64,000 nt of DNA from CAYFPS01 sp964345075 (GTDB lineage: Bacteria > CAIWAD01). The notes beneath the pieces were generated by a model. The model was not told where the DNA came from and did no database searches. It worked only from the letters and a program-made list of their open reading frames with translations. The translations under genes were made by a program, and so were the position numbers. The DNA is taken from positions 1 to 64,000 of the forward strand of contig CAYFPS010000014.1 of NCBI GenBank assembly GCA_964345075.1, in the 5' to 3' direction. Shown in pieces: positions 52,713 through 61,209 of the stretch (position 1 is its first letter; every line of letters begins with the position of its first letter).

Positions 52713-52750
52713 TTCCCTTTGCTCCCACTAATTCCCACTATTCACCACCA
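52713..52750 (-). promoter_or_regulatory. Probable MraZ operator
   Basis: Directly upstream of mraZ, on its coding strand, GTGGGA stands at 52733-52738 and again at 52723-52728, ten bases apart. GGGAA follows near 52714 and TGGTG lies further upstream. Known MraZ boxes are TGGGN repeats one helical turn apart before mraZ, so autoregulation is expected. Confidence 0.65.
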
Positions 52751-52883
52751 AAGAAAACGTCCTGACCCCTTTGAGTCAAGCAAAATCCTCTCTATCAGAC
52801 GGAAGAATGAAAATGGAGTTCTCCTTATCCTTGATTATCATAGATTTCAAGGGATCAGTCTTCGAGAAAAAAGGTGGTAAAAA

Positions 52884-53438
52884 GTGGTAGACGGACTTCA
52901 CGACTCGATCAATCAAGATCGTATCTGGGCCGCGCTCGCCTCTGCGCACCGGCGGAAACTGTTGAGCATAATCGCTTTTACCGAAGCAAATGTTGGGGAT
53001 CTGGCCAAAGCCACCAACCTGGACGCCGCCAGCATTTCCCATCACATCAAAAAGCTGCGTGAAGCAGGCTTGATTCGCGTGCAGCGGGAAGGCAGGCATC
53101 GGGATTGTCAGCTGGTAGAAGACGGGCTCGATGAGGTCCTTGGCTGGCTACAGGAGCTGCGTGATACCGGGCGGGAGCGGTCGCTCAGCAAAGAGAGCTA
53201 CCGCGAACAGACCCTGATCGATTACCTGCAGTCTGGCAGGCTACCCACGCATCCCCGCAAACGAAGGATCGTGCTGGGCTGGTTTCACGCCCTTTTGGAG
53301 CGGGACCGCTTGATTCCCGAACAGGAAGCGATCAACTTGCTGGAAGAAAAGGGTGGGTCAGGCAAAGAGCTGCTTTCGGAACTGGCTAAAGAAGGCATGT
53401 TGATTCGGCGGGAGGGCTATATACTTGCCTCGTTCTGA
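52884..53438 (+). CDS. ArsR-type regulator fused to a DUF2087 domain
   Basis: A 184-residue regulator, the only plus-strand gene in the core part. Residues 10-85 form a winged helix-turn-helix of the ArsR type (RRKLLSIIAF, VGDLAKATNLDAASISHHIK, LREAGLIRVQREGRHR). Residues 110-184 match DUF2087 (YLQSGRLPTHPRKRRIVLGWF, then LAKEGMLIRREG). The GTG start at 52884 has AAGGTGG upstream. It is divergent from mraZ, sharing a 171-base gap. No metal-binding Cys set is present. The end overlaps a convergent gene by 22 bases. Confidence 0.85.
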   Translation: MVDGLHDSINQDRIWAALASAHRRKLLSIIAFTEANVGDLAKATNLDAASISHHIKKLREAGLIRVQREGRHRDCQLVEDGLDEVLGWLQELRDTGRERSLSKESYREQTLIDYLQSGRLPTHPRKRRIVLGWFHALLERDRLIPEQEAINLLEEKGGSGKELLSELAKEGMLIRREGYILASF

Positions 53439-53749
53439 TCGGCCGGCTGGGCGTAAACACAGATATGATCAGGATTCAGGCGCACATTGGGAATGATCAG
53501 CTTCAGCAGGCTGGCAACGTTGCGCTGCAGATTGTCCAGATCCTTGCAGGGTAAAGGACTCTTCACCTGGCGACCAATCAGCTTCTGGCCAGCGATCGTG
53601 CGGATGAGCAGGTACTCGGGATCATCGTGTTTGAAGTAGATCTCCATTGCAGGCTTGCTTGCATCCAGCCCTTCCTGCAATTTGTCCGTCAGCTCGACAC
53701 CTATGAATAGCGAATGGCTCACCAGCCCCCCTGAAATCAATTCCGGCAT
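53417..53749 (-). CDS. Hypothetical protein, about 110 residues
   Basis: I do not recognise this protein. It has a regular alpha/beta pattern (PELISGGLVSHSLFIGVELT, YLLIRTIAGQKLIGR, NVASLLKLIIPNVRLNPDHI) and no signal or membrane span. The Met at 53749 lacks a good ribosome site. It lies 41 bases after the ThyX-type gene in the same direction, so it may be cotranscribed. Its end overlaps the convergent ArsR gene. Good codon pattern makes it likely real. Confidence 0.55.
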   Translation of the reverse strand: MPELISGGLVSHSLFIGVELTDKLQEGLDASKPAMEIYFKHDDPEYLLIRTIAGQKLIGRQVKSPLPCKDLDNLQRNVASLLKLIIPNVRLNPDHICVYAQPADQNEASI

Positions 53750-53790
53750 GAATGTTGCAATGTAGTGAAAATCTGCCCAAGTAAATTCGG

Positions 53791-55281
53791 CTATTTTTTT
53801 CGCGCCTCGCCCTTCTCCCTTGCCCAGGCATGATCTTTCAGGTCCACACGGAAGGCGGCAGCAAGACCCGGCCAAAGGCGAACGACTTCCCGATACATTT
53901 CCTGCGCGACGCGGCGATAGCTGGGATGCCCGGCTGAAGCACTGCGCAGGCGAATCATGTGCTCGGCCTGCCGAAGATTCATGCGCATCAGGAAGCGGTA
54001 GCGGAAAGCCATGGGAACGATGTATGAAGCCACCTTGGGATTCCATGCCGCAAATTCCCGCCAAAGACTGGCCGATTCCTCAAGCAGTTGAACCACCTCA
54101 TCGCGGCGAGCGTGCACGGCCAGCCGGTCCGGTAGCTCGTAGCCCCAGCGACAGCCAAAGTCGGGCAAAGTTGGCGAGAGGATCCGGTGCCGCTGCAGAT
54201 CGCGGTAGGCCCCGTAATCCACGCAGCATTCCATGGTCAGTTCAGCCTTCTCCAGCGCGCGGGGCGGCACCTCGAAGGGGCCCATCTCGCGAAAGATCTC
54301 TTCAAAGAAGTGCTTTCGTTCATCGGCCGACATGGCAAAGGCCCGGGCCCGGGCACATTCAAGATCTTCATCCAGCAGAAGGCTGCGCAGATCCGCCAGA
54401 ACGTGTACCTCGGCATCGGGCGAAGCATCCACTACGCGAAGTCGCGGCAGTTCTGGGCCATTTTCTGTTCCAGGTCTTTCGTCCAGAAAGCGCTCAAGTC
54501 CGCCGCTCTGCCACTCGGCTGGTTGGCTATACTTGAGAAGCACGGGCGTCACCTTTTCACCCTCTTCATGGAGGCGATCACCCAGTTCACGCATCTCGGC
54601 CAGAGGATGTGCGCGAAGTTTCCGGATGAGATGGGCGGCAGTGCGCGCATTAAGGGTCATGCCCAGACTTGTCAGCGTTCCGGCAGGCAGCAGGTAGCGC
54701 ACTTCATCACAGGCGGCGGCATGCAGAACCTGTTTCCAGGCCCTGTCAGACAGCTCTTCCGGACGCTCTTCTGCAGCCATCTGCACAATCAGCTCGTGAT
54801 ACAATTCGGAGTAAAGCGAAAAGAGCCTGGCAACATGGTCGCGCGCACGCTTCTCCAGCGGATGCCCGGCAAGCTCGGCTGGCCAGTGAAAGCGGCCCTG
54901 ATCAAAGACCTGATAGCGGCTGCTCTTTTCGGTAAAGGCTGCGAGTCGTGTGTCTTCCAGGACTTTCGCAGCGAGAATCGAGACATCCTCCAGCGCCAGA
55001 TGCAGACTGGCGTGCTCGGCAACGCTGGCGTGTCCGTATCCGACCACCCACTTCTCATGAAAGCGGGAAGCCCTCTCTTCCTGAAATGTATCACGACGAC
55101 TCAGCTGTGTGCTCAGGTCACCCTCTGAAAGGAGCTGCTCCAGATTGTCGCGGAAACTCTTCGGACTGCGTGATACATAGGCAAAAAGCACAGCCACCAC
55201 TTCCGGCGGAAGGTTGCGCAGGGCGTATACGGGCTTGTCCAGATTGGTTACGTAGGCTGCAATGCGGCTTTCGGTAGACAT
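53791..55281 (-). CDS. thyX: FAD-dependent thymidylate synthase family protein with two ThyX domains
   Basis: Predicted to methylate dUMP with flavin chemistry. The 496-residue protein is about twice the usual ThyX length and holds two Thy1 domains. The first (residues about 60-230) has YGHASVAEHASLHLALEDVS and FTEKSSRYQ. The second (about 340-490) has DLQRHRILSPTLP, carrying the RHRxxS core, and NLRQAEHMIRLRSASAGHPS. Only the second half keeps the full RHR motif, so one half may be structural. No thyA is seen here. It lies ten bases after rlmH, with GAGGA before the ATG. Confidence 0.85.
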   Translation of the reverse strand: MSTESRIAAYVTNLDKPVYALRNLPPEVVAVLFAYVSRSPKSFRDNLEQLLSEGDLSTQLSRRDTFQEERASRFHEKWVVGYGHASVAEHASLHLALEDVSILAAKVLEDTRLAAFTEKSSRYQVFDQGRFHWPAELAGHPLEKRARDHVARLFSLYSELYHELIVQMAAEERPEELSDRAWKQVLHAAACDEVRYLLPAGTLTSLGMTLNARTAAHLIRKLRAHPLAEMRELGDRLHEEGEKVTPVLLKYSQPAEWQSGGLERFLDERPGTENGPELPRLRVVDASPDAEVHVLADLRSLLLDEDLECARARAFAMSADERKHFFEEIFREMGPFEVPPRALEKAELTMECCVDYGAYRDLQRHRILSPTLPDFGCRWGYELPDRLAVHARRDEVVQLLEESASLWREFAAWNPKVASYIVPMAFRYRFLMRMNLRQAEHMIRLRSASAGHPSYRRVAQEMYREVVRLWPGLAAAFRVDLKDHAWAREKGEARKK

Positions 55282-55290
55282 GCTTCCTCT

Positions 55291-55758
55291 TCAGCTTCTG
55301 TGATAGGGACGACCGGCTCGAATCATCAGTGCCCGGTAAAGTTGCTCCACCAGCACCAGCCTGACCATCTGGTGCGTAAAGGTCATGCGACTAAGGCTTA
55401 GCACCAGATCGGCCTTTTGTATCACGGCATCATGCAGGCCATCGGCACCACCTGCAACAAAGCGAATGCGTGACTTGCCCTCCAGCAGGCGATCGCCGAT
55501 CCAGTCTGACAATTCCTCGCTGGAAAGGGACTTCCCCGTTTCGTCAAGAGCAACCAGCAGTTCGCGATCACCCAGCCCATTCAGCAGCCTTTCACCTTCC
55601 TGTTGACGACGCTCATCCAGCGCCTTTCCGGGTGCTTCCGCGCGGTGTGTGACAATCTCAAGTTGCGCCATGGGCTTAAGACGCTTCAGGTACTCGGCCT
55701 CTGCGCTTTGCAGCCAGGCTTCACGGGATTTGCCGATGAGGTGAATGGACAGGTGCAT
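55291..55758 (-). CDS. rlmH: 23S rRNA pseudouridine-1915 N3-methyltransferase
   Basis: A 155-residue SPOUT methyltransferase acting on 23S rRNA in assembled ribosomes. The knot region shows LVALDETGKSLSSEELSDWI, FVAGGADGLHDAV (SAM loop) and LSLSRMTFTHQMVRLVLVEQLYRAL near the end, followed by the family's terminal GRPYHRS. Complete. First of the rlmH-thyX pair. Confidence 0.95.
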   Translation of the reverse strand: MHLSIHLIGKSREAWLQSAEAEYLKRLKPMAQLEIVTHRAEAPGKALDERRQQEGERLLNGLGDRELLVALDETGKSLSSEELSDWIGDRLLEGKSRIRFVAGGADGLHDAVIQKADLVLSLSRMTFTHQMVRLVLVEQLYRALMIRAGRPYHRS

Positions 55759-56110
55759 GGAAAGAATGTGGCAAATGGGAGGCGGCGGGGTTTTGGCAAT
55801 TCTTTGAAATTCCCATTAGACATACATTATATATGCTATACATTAAGGTTTGAGATTATATTTACTCCATTATTGGCGATGTGATCGCATTGTGATGTAT
55901 GTTTTAGGCATCCAAGTGTATCACTAAAAGAACTTGGACAGGCTGGGCGAAACAGCCCCCCAAAAATCAGTTTCGGGCCAGAATGAAAAAGATCCTGCTT
56001 CGCTTGAAGCGCATGCTTGGATTGATCAATCGTGATGAATTTGAATCCTGGTGGATTGAACATCTGATTGAGCGAAAATCCAGAAAAGCAATCAGCGAAT
56101 TCACTGATTC
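55759..56110. other. AT-rich intergenic stretch between rarA and rlmH
   Basis: About 350 bases without a firm gene. It is more AT-rich than its surroundings (for example TATATGCTATACATTAA near 55831). It contains one copy of the octamer in the form TGTATCAC at 55917, showing the motif also occurs outside genes. The right half contains a possible short frame. Confidence 0.6.
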
Positions 56111-56114
56111 CTAA
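55983..56114 (+). CDS. Possible short ORF (43 residues)
   Basis: A frame on the plus strand reads MKKILLRLKRMLGLINRDEF and continues to FTDS-stop; its end overlaps the convergent rarA stop. It is basic at the start and Trp/Glu-rich in the middle, as expected for a small helical peptide. There is no good ribosome site, so it may not be real. Confidence 0.25.
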   Translation: MKKILLRLKRMLGLINRDEFESWWIEHLIERKSRKAISEFTDS

Positions 56115-57448
56115 TCCCGCCGTTCCCGCTGGGGCCAGCAGCTTTCCAGATATTCACGGAGCTTGCCCTCAAGCCCGCGCCTTGACGGATGGTAGAGCAC
56201 CGTCTCCTTAAGTTCCTCCGGCCGACAGTCCTGCCCGGCAAAACTGCCTTCATGGCTGGGCGGATACTGGTATTCGGCGCCATGTCCCAGCTTTTTGGCT
56301 AGCCCGGTGGGGGCATTGCGCAAGTGGAAGGGAACGGGCAGCTCGCCGGTTTTGCGGGCCAGATCGCGCGCAGCAAGGATGGCCGAGGCGCTGCGGTTGG
56401 ATTTGGGCTGGCTGGCCAGATAGGCCGTACACTGCGCAAGTGGGTACATGGCCTCGGGCATGCCCAGATTATGCACGGCTTCAAAGCAGGCATTGGCCAG
56501 AACCAGCCCGTTGGGCGCCGCATTGCCGATATCCTCGCTGGCCACTATCAGCAGGCGACGGGCAATGAATCGTGGTTCCTCTCCCCCCTCAAGCATGCGT
56601 GCCAGCCAGTAAATGGCCGCATCGACATCACTGGCGCGGATCGACTTGATAAAGGCGCTGATCAGATCGTAATGCCGATCCCCACCTTTGTCATGCAGCA
56701 GCCGATCCTTAAGACCAGCCTTGGATAGCTCGCCCTTGGTCAAAATGCGGCGGCCGTCTTCACTGGCAGGCGTTACGGTCATGCAGATCTCAAGCAGCTG
56801 CAGGAGCCTGCGCGCGTCACCGCCGGACAAGCGCATCAATTCATCCGCGGCAGCTTGCTCAAGCTCCGCCTTGATCAGGCGCAGCCATTCATCCTGCTCA
56901 AGGGCACGATCAAGCAGGGCCTGAAGGGCGGGCTGATCGAGCGCGTCAAGGGTAAAAAGGTGACAGCGTGACATCAGCGCCGGGATCACTTCAAAGCCGG
57001 GGTTCTCGGTGGTGGCAGCCAGCAGGGTGAGCAGTCCCTCCTCCACACTGTTCAGCAGTGCGTCCTGCTGTGCCTTGTTGAAGCGGTGGATTTCGTCGAT
57101 GAAGAGCACGGTGCGGCGATTGTGAAAGCGGCGGTCATCACGAGCCTGCTGTGTCACACGGCGTAGGTCAGCGACTCCACTGGTTACGGCATTGAGTACA
57201 TGGTGGGATGCATCAAGCGATTCCATCAGGATTCGGGCAAGAGTGGTCTTGCCACAGCCGGGCGGGCCCCAGAAGATCATCGACTCCAGGCGGCCTTCTT
57301 CAATCAATCGGCGCAGTGGACTGCCGGGACCGGTCAGGGCATCCTGACCTACAACATCATCAAGGGTTCTGGCCCGCATGCGCTCGGCCAGCGGGGCGTG
57401 GCTCTTCTCTTCGCGATCTGGTTGAAAAAGGTCTGTGTCTGCTGACAC
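56111..57448 (-). CDS. rarA: Replication-associated recombination protein A (RarA/MgsA)
   Basis: An AAA+ ATPase that acts at stalled replication forks. Walker A is FWGPPGCGKTTLARIL, Walker B is VLFIDEIHRFNKAQQDALL, and sensor 1 is LLAATTENPGFEV. The C-terminal tetramerisation part has ASEDIGNAAPNGLVLAN and YPPSHEGSFAGQ. I chose the GTG at 57448, eight bases after AAGGG, giving 445 residues; the longer frame runs through low-complexity intergenic DNA. The 57449-57763 stretch upstream holds no gene, only a C-rich run and one GTGTGACA. Confidence 0.94.
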   Translation of the reverse strand: MSADTDLFQPDREEKSHAPLAERMRARTLDDVVGQDALTGPGSPLRRLIEEGRLESMIFWGPPGCGKTTLARILMESLDASHHVLNAVTSGVADLRRVTQQARDDRRFHNRRTVLFIDEIHRFNKAQQDALLNSVEEGLLTLLAATTENPGFEVIPALMSRCHLFTLDALDQPALQALLDRALEQDEWLRLIKAELEQAAADELMRLSGGDARRLLQLLEICMTVTPASEDGRRILTKGELSKAGLKDRLLHDKGGDRHYDLISAFIKSIRASDVDAAIYWLARMLEGGEEPRFIARRLLIVASEDIGNAAPNGLVLANACFEAVHNLGMPEAMYPLAQCTAYLASQPKSNRSASAILAARDLARKTGELPVPFHLRNAPTGLAKKLGHGAEYQYPPSHEGSFAGQDCRPEELKETVLYHPSRRGLEGKLREYLESCWPQRERRD

Positions 57449-57763
57449 GGGAATCACCCTTGTTTGATGTGTATTGATGCGAGAATTTGCGGCGGTGAAT
57501 CTTTGGAGAATGAAAGGTGCTGCTGCGCCAGTTTTGTCAGCCCTCCCACCACCCCCCACCCACCCGGGGCACGCCCCAATCTGGATTTGGTTCCTGTGAA
57601 ATCCCTGCTATCAAAAATACTTCCAGCGCGCGTCAAGGCTGCTGAACACAGGCCCCGAACGAATCATCACAATCATCAATGTGTGACACAGGACTGCTTG
57701 CTCGCCGGACATTCCGTTGAAGACGACCGTCTTCTAGGCCAGGTGATCCACCCGGCTGCAGCC

Positions 57764-58033
57764 TCAACCATCCCACATGCGGTCATAGGCATTCAGGCGA
57801 TCCTCGATGAAGGTCCTGCCATCCTGCTCTGGCAGAAGCTGACGCAAAACCGGCCGGCGCTTCAAGTCCTGCTCGAGAATCCAGTTGACATCTGCCACTT
57901 CAGGCAGCTGGATCAGTCGTATCGGCCCACACATGCCACTGTCAACTTCTAGCAGGACGAGCGCCTCTTCAAGCAGGGCCCTTTGCTCCGCTTCATCAAG
58001 GAGAATCGCCTTTCCGGCCTCAGGCAGTTTCAT
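57764..58033 (-). CDS. Hypothetical protein coupled to the methyltransferase
   Basis: An 89-residue acidic protein, not recognised. Its ATG overlaps the methyltransferase stop by one base (TGATG), so the two are translated together. Leu/Glu-rich helices dominate (EAEQRALLEEALVLLEVDSG, then LEQDLKRRPVLRQLLPEQDG), ending DRLNAYDRMWDG. There is no signal or membrane span. It may serve as a partner or feature in the same small-molecule pathway, but this is unknown. Confidence 0.6.
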   Translation of the reverse strand: MKLPEAGKAILLDEAEQRALLEEALVLLEVDSGMCGPIRLIQLPEVADVNWILEQDLKRRPVLRQLLPEQDGRTFIEDRLNAYDRMWDG

Positions 58034-58662
58034 CAGACTTTCTTGCGTCCCACAATGCGAATCAGCGCGCTTTGGCCTTTGTGGAAGTCGCCTTCGCTAA
58101 GATCCTGATCCAGATCTTGCGCCAGTTCCAGCTCCAGTCCGGCAAAGTCCTGCTTTAGCTCATTCAAATCGTAAAGCAGATCGAGGTCGCGTGGACCGCC
58201 GGTTCCATTGGCCAGCTGACGCTTCTCGAAGCATTCCATGACCAGCAGGCCACCGGGCTTAAGCGCTGCGACATATCGATCATGCATGGCCTTGCGCAGG
58301 GCGGAAGGATAATGAATGAAGATGGCTGCAACCAGATCGTAGTGCTCGTGCGGCCATGCCCAGTTCTGCAAGTCCTCTTCGACGGTGTGATACAAGGCTT
58401 GAACACCATGGTCCGCGGCCAGGCGCTTGCCCTTGGCCAGTCCAACGGCCGAGGCATCGACCGCCGTTACATCCAGCCCCTGTCTTGCCAGCCAGACACC
58501 GTTGCGCCCTTCACCATCGCCGACTGCCAGCGCACTGCCCGATGAAGGCAATTTGCCCTTAAGTGAAGCAAGGAACTGGTTGGGCTCGCGGCCATACATC
58601 CAGTCGACCTGGCTGAAGCGGTCGTCCCAGGCTTTAGCTGTTGAGGATTGTGTCACACGCAC
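58033..58662 (-). CDS. Class I SAM-dependent methyltransferase
   Basis: A 209-residue Rossmann-type methyltransferase. Motif I is ALAVGDGEGRNGVWLARQG, motif II VTAVDASAVGLAKG, motif III YDLVAAIFIHYPS and the post-motif LKPGGLLVMECFE. The start WDDRFSQVDWMYGREPNQFL (about residues 12-31) is like TehB/thiopurine methyltransferase relatives that act on small molecules or metalloids. The substrate is not certain. GTGTGACACA (an octamer variant) lies within the first codons. Upstream lies the ribosomal protein terminator. Confidence 0.85.
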   Translation of the reverse strand: MRVTQSSTAKAWDDRFSQVDWMYGREPNQFLASLKGKLPSSGSALAVGDGEGRNGVWLARQGLDVTAVDASAVGLAKGKRLAADHGVQALYHTVEEDLQNWAWPHEHYDLVAAIFIHYPSALRKAMHDRYVAALKPGGLLVMECFEKRQLANGTGGPRDLDLLYDLNELKQDFAGLELELAQDLDQDLSEGDFHKGQSALIRIVGRKKV

Positions 58663-58716
58663 TCCAGTTCGATTTCAGTCAATCAGCGCCTTCAGGCGAG
58701 CGCCATAATCAGAGAA

Positions 58717-58741
58717 GCCCGTCGATCCGGGACCGACGGGC
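58717..58741 (-). terminator. Terminator after rplQ
   Basis: GCCCGTCG and CGACGGGC form a perfect 8-bp stem with a 9-base loop, 30 bases after the rplQ stop. The following T-run on the minus strand is weak (TTCTCT). Confidence 0.65.
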
Positions 58742-58770
58742 CTGTCATTCAGTGAAAGCGGGCACGCGGC

Positions 58771-59145
58771 CTAGCTGTCCAGCTGATCCTCGAAGCCGAC
58801 GAACTCGAGAATGGCCATTTCGGCCTGGTCGCCGGGACGGGTGCCGATGCGAATGATTCGCGTGTAGCCACCCGGACGGTCCGCAAAGCGCGGTCCGATC
58901 TCATCGAAGAGGTGCTTGACCACATCCTTGTGATGCAGCTTGGCCAGAACATGGCGACGGGCGGCCAGGGTACCAACCTTGGCGAAGGTCACCAGACGCT
59001 CCGTGTAACTGCGGGCGGCGCGGGCCTTGCCGATGGTGGTCACGATCCGCTTGTGCTCGATCAGGCTGGAAGCCATGTTGGCCAGCAGGGCCTTCCTGTG
59101 GGAAGCGCTGCGATTCAGCTTGACCTGGGATTTGCGATGCCTCAT
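58771..59145 (-). CDS. rplQ: Large ribosomal subunit protein bL17
   Basis: A 124-residue 50S protein. Family stretches are MRHRKSQVKLNRSASHRKAL, LIEHKRIVTTIGKARAAR, DVVKHLFDEIGPRFADRPGG and RPGDQAEMAILEFV. It lies 15 bases after rpoA as the last gene of the ribosomal protein operon. Confidence 0.97.
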   Translation of the reverse strand: MRHRKSQVKLNRSASHRKALLANMASSLIEHKRIVTTIGKARAARSYTERLVTFAKVGTLAARRHVLAKLHHKDVVKHLFDEIGPRFADRPGGYTRIIRIGTRPGDQAEMAILEFVGFEDQLDS

Positions 59146-59160
59146 GGTTCTATCGTCCGT

Positions 59161-60144
59161 TTACTTTGTTTCGCCAAGATAGCGTGATACATCCATGCCG
59201 AACTCAAGATTGTTCTGCTTCAGCACCACAATCAGCTCGTTGAGCGACTTGCGGCCGAAGTTCTTGAACTTGAGCATTTCGGCTTCCGACTTGCTGACCA
59301 GTTCGCCGATGGTCTTGATGCGTGCTTCCTTGATGCAGTTGGAGGCGCGGACGGTCAATTCCAGATCTTCCACGTTCTTCTGCAGCAGCTTGCGCATGTT
59401 GAGGACTTCCTCGTCGATCACCACTTCCGGCGTCTCTTCGCTGTTCATGTCGAAGTTGCTGAAGAGGGCAACGTGCTCCATCAGGGTGCGGCTGGCAAAG
59501 GTCAGCGCGTCGTCCGGAGTCACGGTACCGTTGGTCGTGATCTCAAGAATCAGTTTCTCGTAGTCAGTCTTGTGACCCACGCGCGTGTTTTCAACGCGGT
59601 AGGTAACATTGGTCACGGGGCTGAAGAGGGAGTCGATGGGGATCGTGCCAATCGGCTGATCGTCGCCCTCATTCTCCTCGGAAGGCACATAGCCATAACC
59701 GCGGCGAATTTCCAGTTCCATGTTCACATCGGCGTCATCACCCAGCGTGGCAATGTGCAGGTCGGGGTTCATCACCTCGATCTCGCTCGAAACCTTCTGA
59801 AGGTCACCGGCCGTAATGGTGCCGGGGCCCTTCATCTGCAGGTGCAGACGCTCAGGACGCTTGGACAGCAGCTTGATCTGAACCTGCTTGAGGTTCAGGA
59901 TGATATCGGTCACGTCTTCGCTGACGCCCTTGACCGTTGCGAACTCCTGCAGCACACCGTCGATCTTGACATGCGAAATCGCCGCGCCGGGAATGGAGCT
60001 CAAGAGCACTCGACGGAAGCTGTTTCCGAGAGTGACGCCATAACCGCGCTCGAGCGGCTGAACAATGAAGCGGCCGAAGGTCGAGCTGTAGCTCAGCTCG
60101 TCCAGTTCGATGGCTTCCGGCCTCTGTGGATTGATGCCGTTCAT
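59161..60144 (-). CDS. rpoA: DNA-directed RNA polymerase subunit alpha
   Basis: The assembly platform of RNA polymerase. The N-terminal dimerisation domain has FIVQPLERGYGVTLGNSFRR and LLSSIPGAAISHVKIDGV. The C-terminal DNA-binding domain has LELTVRASNCIKEARIKTIGELV and then FGRKSLNELIVVL. 327 residues. The start at 60144 has AAGGAG upstream. The final codons include the octamer (DVSRY read as TGTATCAC). rpsD, which often precedes rpoA, is absent here. Confidence 0.97.
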   Translation of the reverse strand: MNGINPQRPEAIELDELSYSSTFGRFIVQPLERGYGVTLGNSFRRVLLSSIPGAAISHVKIDGVLQEFATVKGVSEDVTDIILNLKQVQIKLLSKRPERLHLQMKGPGTITAGDLQKVSSEIEVMNPDLHIATLGDDADVNMELEIRRGYGYVPSEENEGDDQPIGTIPIDSLFSPVTNVTYRVENTRVGHKTDYEKLILEITTNGTVTPDDALTFASRTLMEHVALFSNFDMNSEETPEVVIDEEVLNMRKLLQKNVEDLELTVRASNCIKEARIKTIGELVSKSEAEMLKFKNFGRKSLNELIVVLKQNNLEFGMDVSRYLGETK

Positions 60145-60261
60145 ATCAGAATCTCCTTGCTTCCTGTTGACAGGACAATCCGAGGCCATGAGGCCCCGGC
60201 TGATTCAAGCCTGTGATACACATGCCCAAGAGGGCAAGGCAGCACTTGGAAGACAGGGGCG

Positions 60262-60654
60262 TCAGATACGACGCTTCTTCCGCGGACGACAGCCGTTATG
60301 CGGCAGCGGAGTCTCGTCCTTGATGGCCGTCACGGTCAGTCCCGTAGCCTGCAGTGCGCGGATGGAAGACTCGCGTCCGGCACCCGGGCCCTTCACGAAG
60401 ACTGATACGCGACGCAGTCCAAGGTCCATGGCTGTCTTGGCGCATTCCTGGGCGGCAAGCTGCGCGGCGAAGGCCGTGCTCTTGCGGGAGCCCTTGAAAC
60501 GTCCACGACCACCGCCGGAAGCCCAGCTGATCACATTGCCGTAGTTGTCGGTCAGGGAAATGATGGTGTTGTTGAAACTGGCCTTGATGTAGGCGCAGCC
60601 AACGGCATCCACCTTTTCCTTCTTCTTGACTTTTTTCTTGACGGTCTTTGCCAA
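60262..60654 (-). CDS. rpsK: Small ribosomal subunit protein uS11
   Basis: A 130-residue 30S protein of the platform. Family stretches are IKASFNNTIISLTDNYGNVI, SASGGGRGRFKGSRKSTAFA-like residues (here ASGGGRGRFKGSRKSTAFAA), VSVFVKGPGAGRESSIRAL and the terminal PHNGCRPRKKRRI. The 117 bases between it and rpoA hold one octamer (60213) and no gene. Confidence 0.97.
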   Translation of the reverse strand: MAKTVKKKVKKKEKVDAVGCAYIKASFNNTIISLTDNYGNVISWASGGGRGRFKGSRKSTAFAAQLAAQECAKTAMDLGLRRVSVFVKGPGAGRESSIRALQATGLTVTAIKDETPLPHNGCRPRKKRRI

Positions 60655-60669
60655 GATATCCTCCGGGGA

Positions 60670-61044
60670 TTAACCCTTCTTCTTCACCACGCCGCTGGAC
60701 TTCTTGCGTCCCTTGCGGGTGCGGGCGTTGTTCTTGGTGTTCTGTCCGCGTGCAGGCAGTCCGCGACGATGACGCAGTCCACGATAGCAACCGATATCCA
60801 TCAGTCGCTTGATGTTCATCGTGATCTCCGTCCTCAGGGAGCCCTCGACCTTGTGGTCGTTCTGGATGATCGTGCGGATCCGCTTCAGCTCTTCTTCGTC
60901 GAGGTTCATCACCCTGGTGTCAGGCGAAACATTCGCCTTCTCCAGAATCTTGCGGGCGGTCGTGTGACCGATTCCGAAGATATAGGTGAGCCCGATTACG
61001 ACGCGCTTGTTCTTTGGCAGATCAACTCCGGCAATACGTGCCAA
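60670..61044 (-). CDS. rpsM: Small ribosomal subunit protein uS13
   Basis: A 124-residue 30S head protein touching tRNA. Family stretches are MARIAGVDLPKNKRVVIGLT, YIFGIGHTTARKIL, DIGCYRGLRHRRGLPARGQ and the terminal KKSSGVVKKKG. It follows rpmJ by 21 bases and precedes rpsK by 15. Confidence 0.97.
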   Translation of the reverse strand: MARIAGVDLPKNKRVVIGLTYIFGIGHTTARKILEKANVSPDTRVMNLDEEELKRIRTIIQNDHKVEGSLRTEITMNIKRLMDIGCYRGLRHRRGLPARGQNTKNNARTRKGRKKSSGVVKKKG

Positions 61045-61065
61045 TGTCGCCTCCTGATTTCAGGC

Positions 61066-61182
61066 CTAGCCCTGACGTTGCTTGTGCTTGCGGGTCTTGC
61101 TGCAGATCACACGAACCACTCCGTTGCGGCGTACGATCTTGCAATGCTCGCAGATCTTCTTGACCGATGCTTTGACCTTCAT
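61066..61182 (-). CDS. rpmJ: Large ribosomal subunit protein bL36
   Basis: A 38-residue protein, too short for many gene finders. It begins MKVKASVKKICEHCKIV, then VRRNGVVRVICSKTRKHKQ. The zinc set CEHC with a later Cys and His (CSKTRKH) is intact, so this is the zinc-binding C+ form. It lies between infA and rpsM, the usual order. Confidence 0.96.
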   Translation of the reverse strand: MKVKASVKKICEHCKIVRRNGVVRVICSKTRKHKQRQG

Positions 61183-61209
61183 CGTCACTCGCTCCGTCTA
61201 TTGTCTTTT

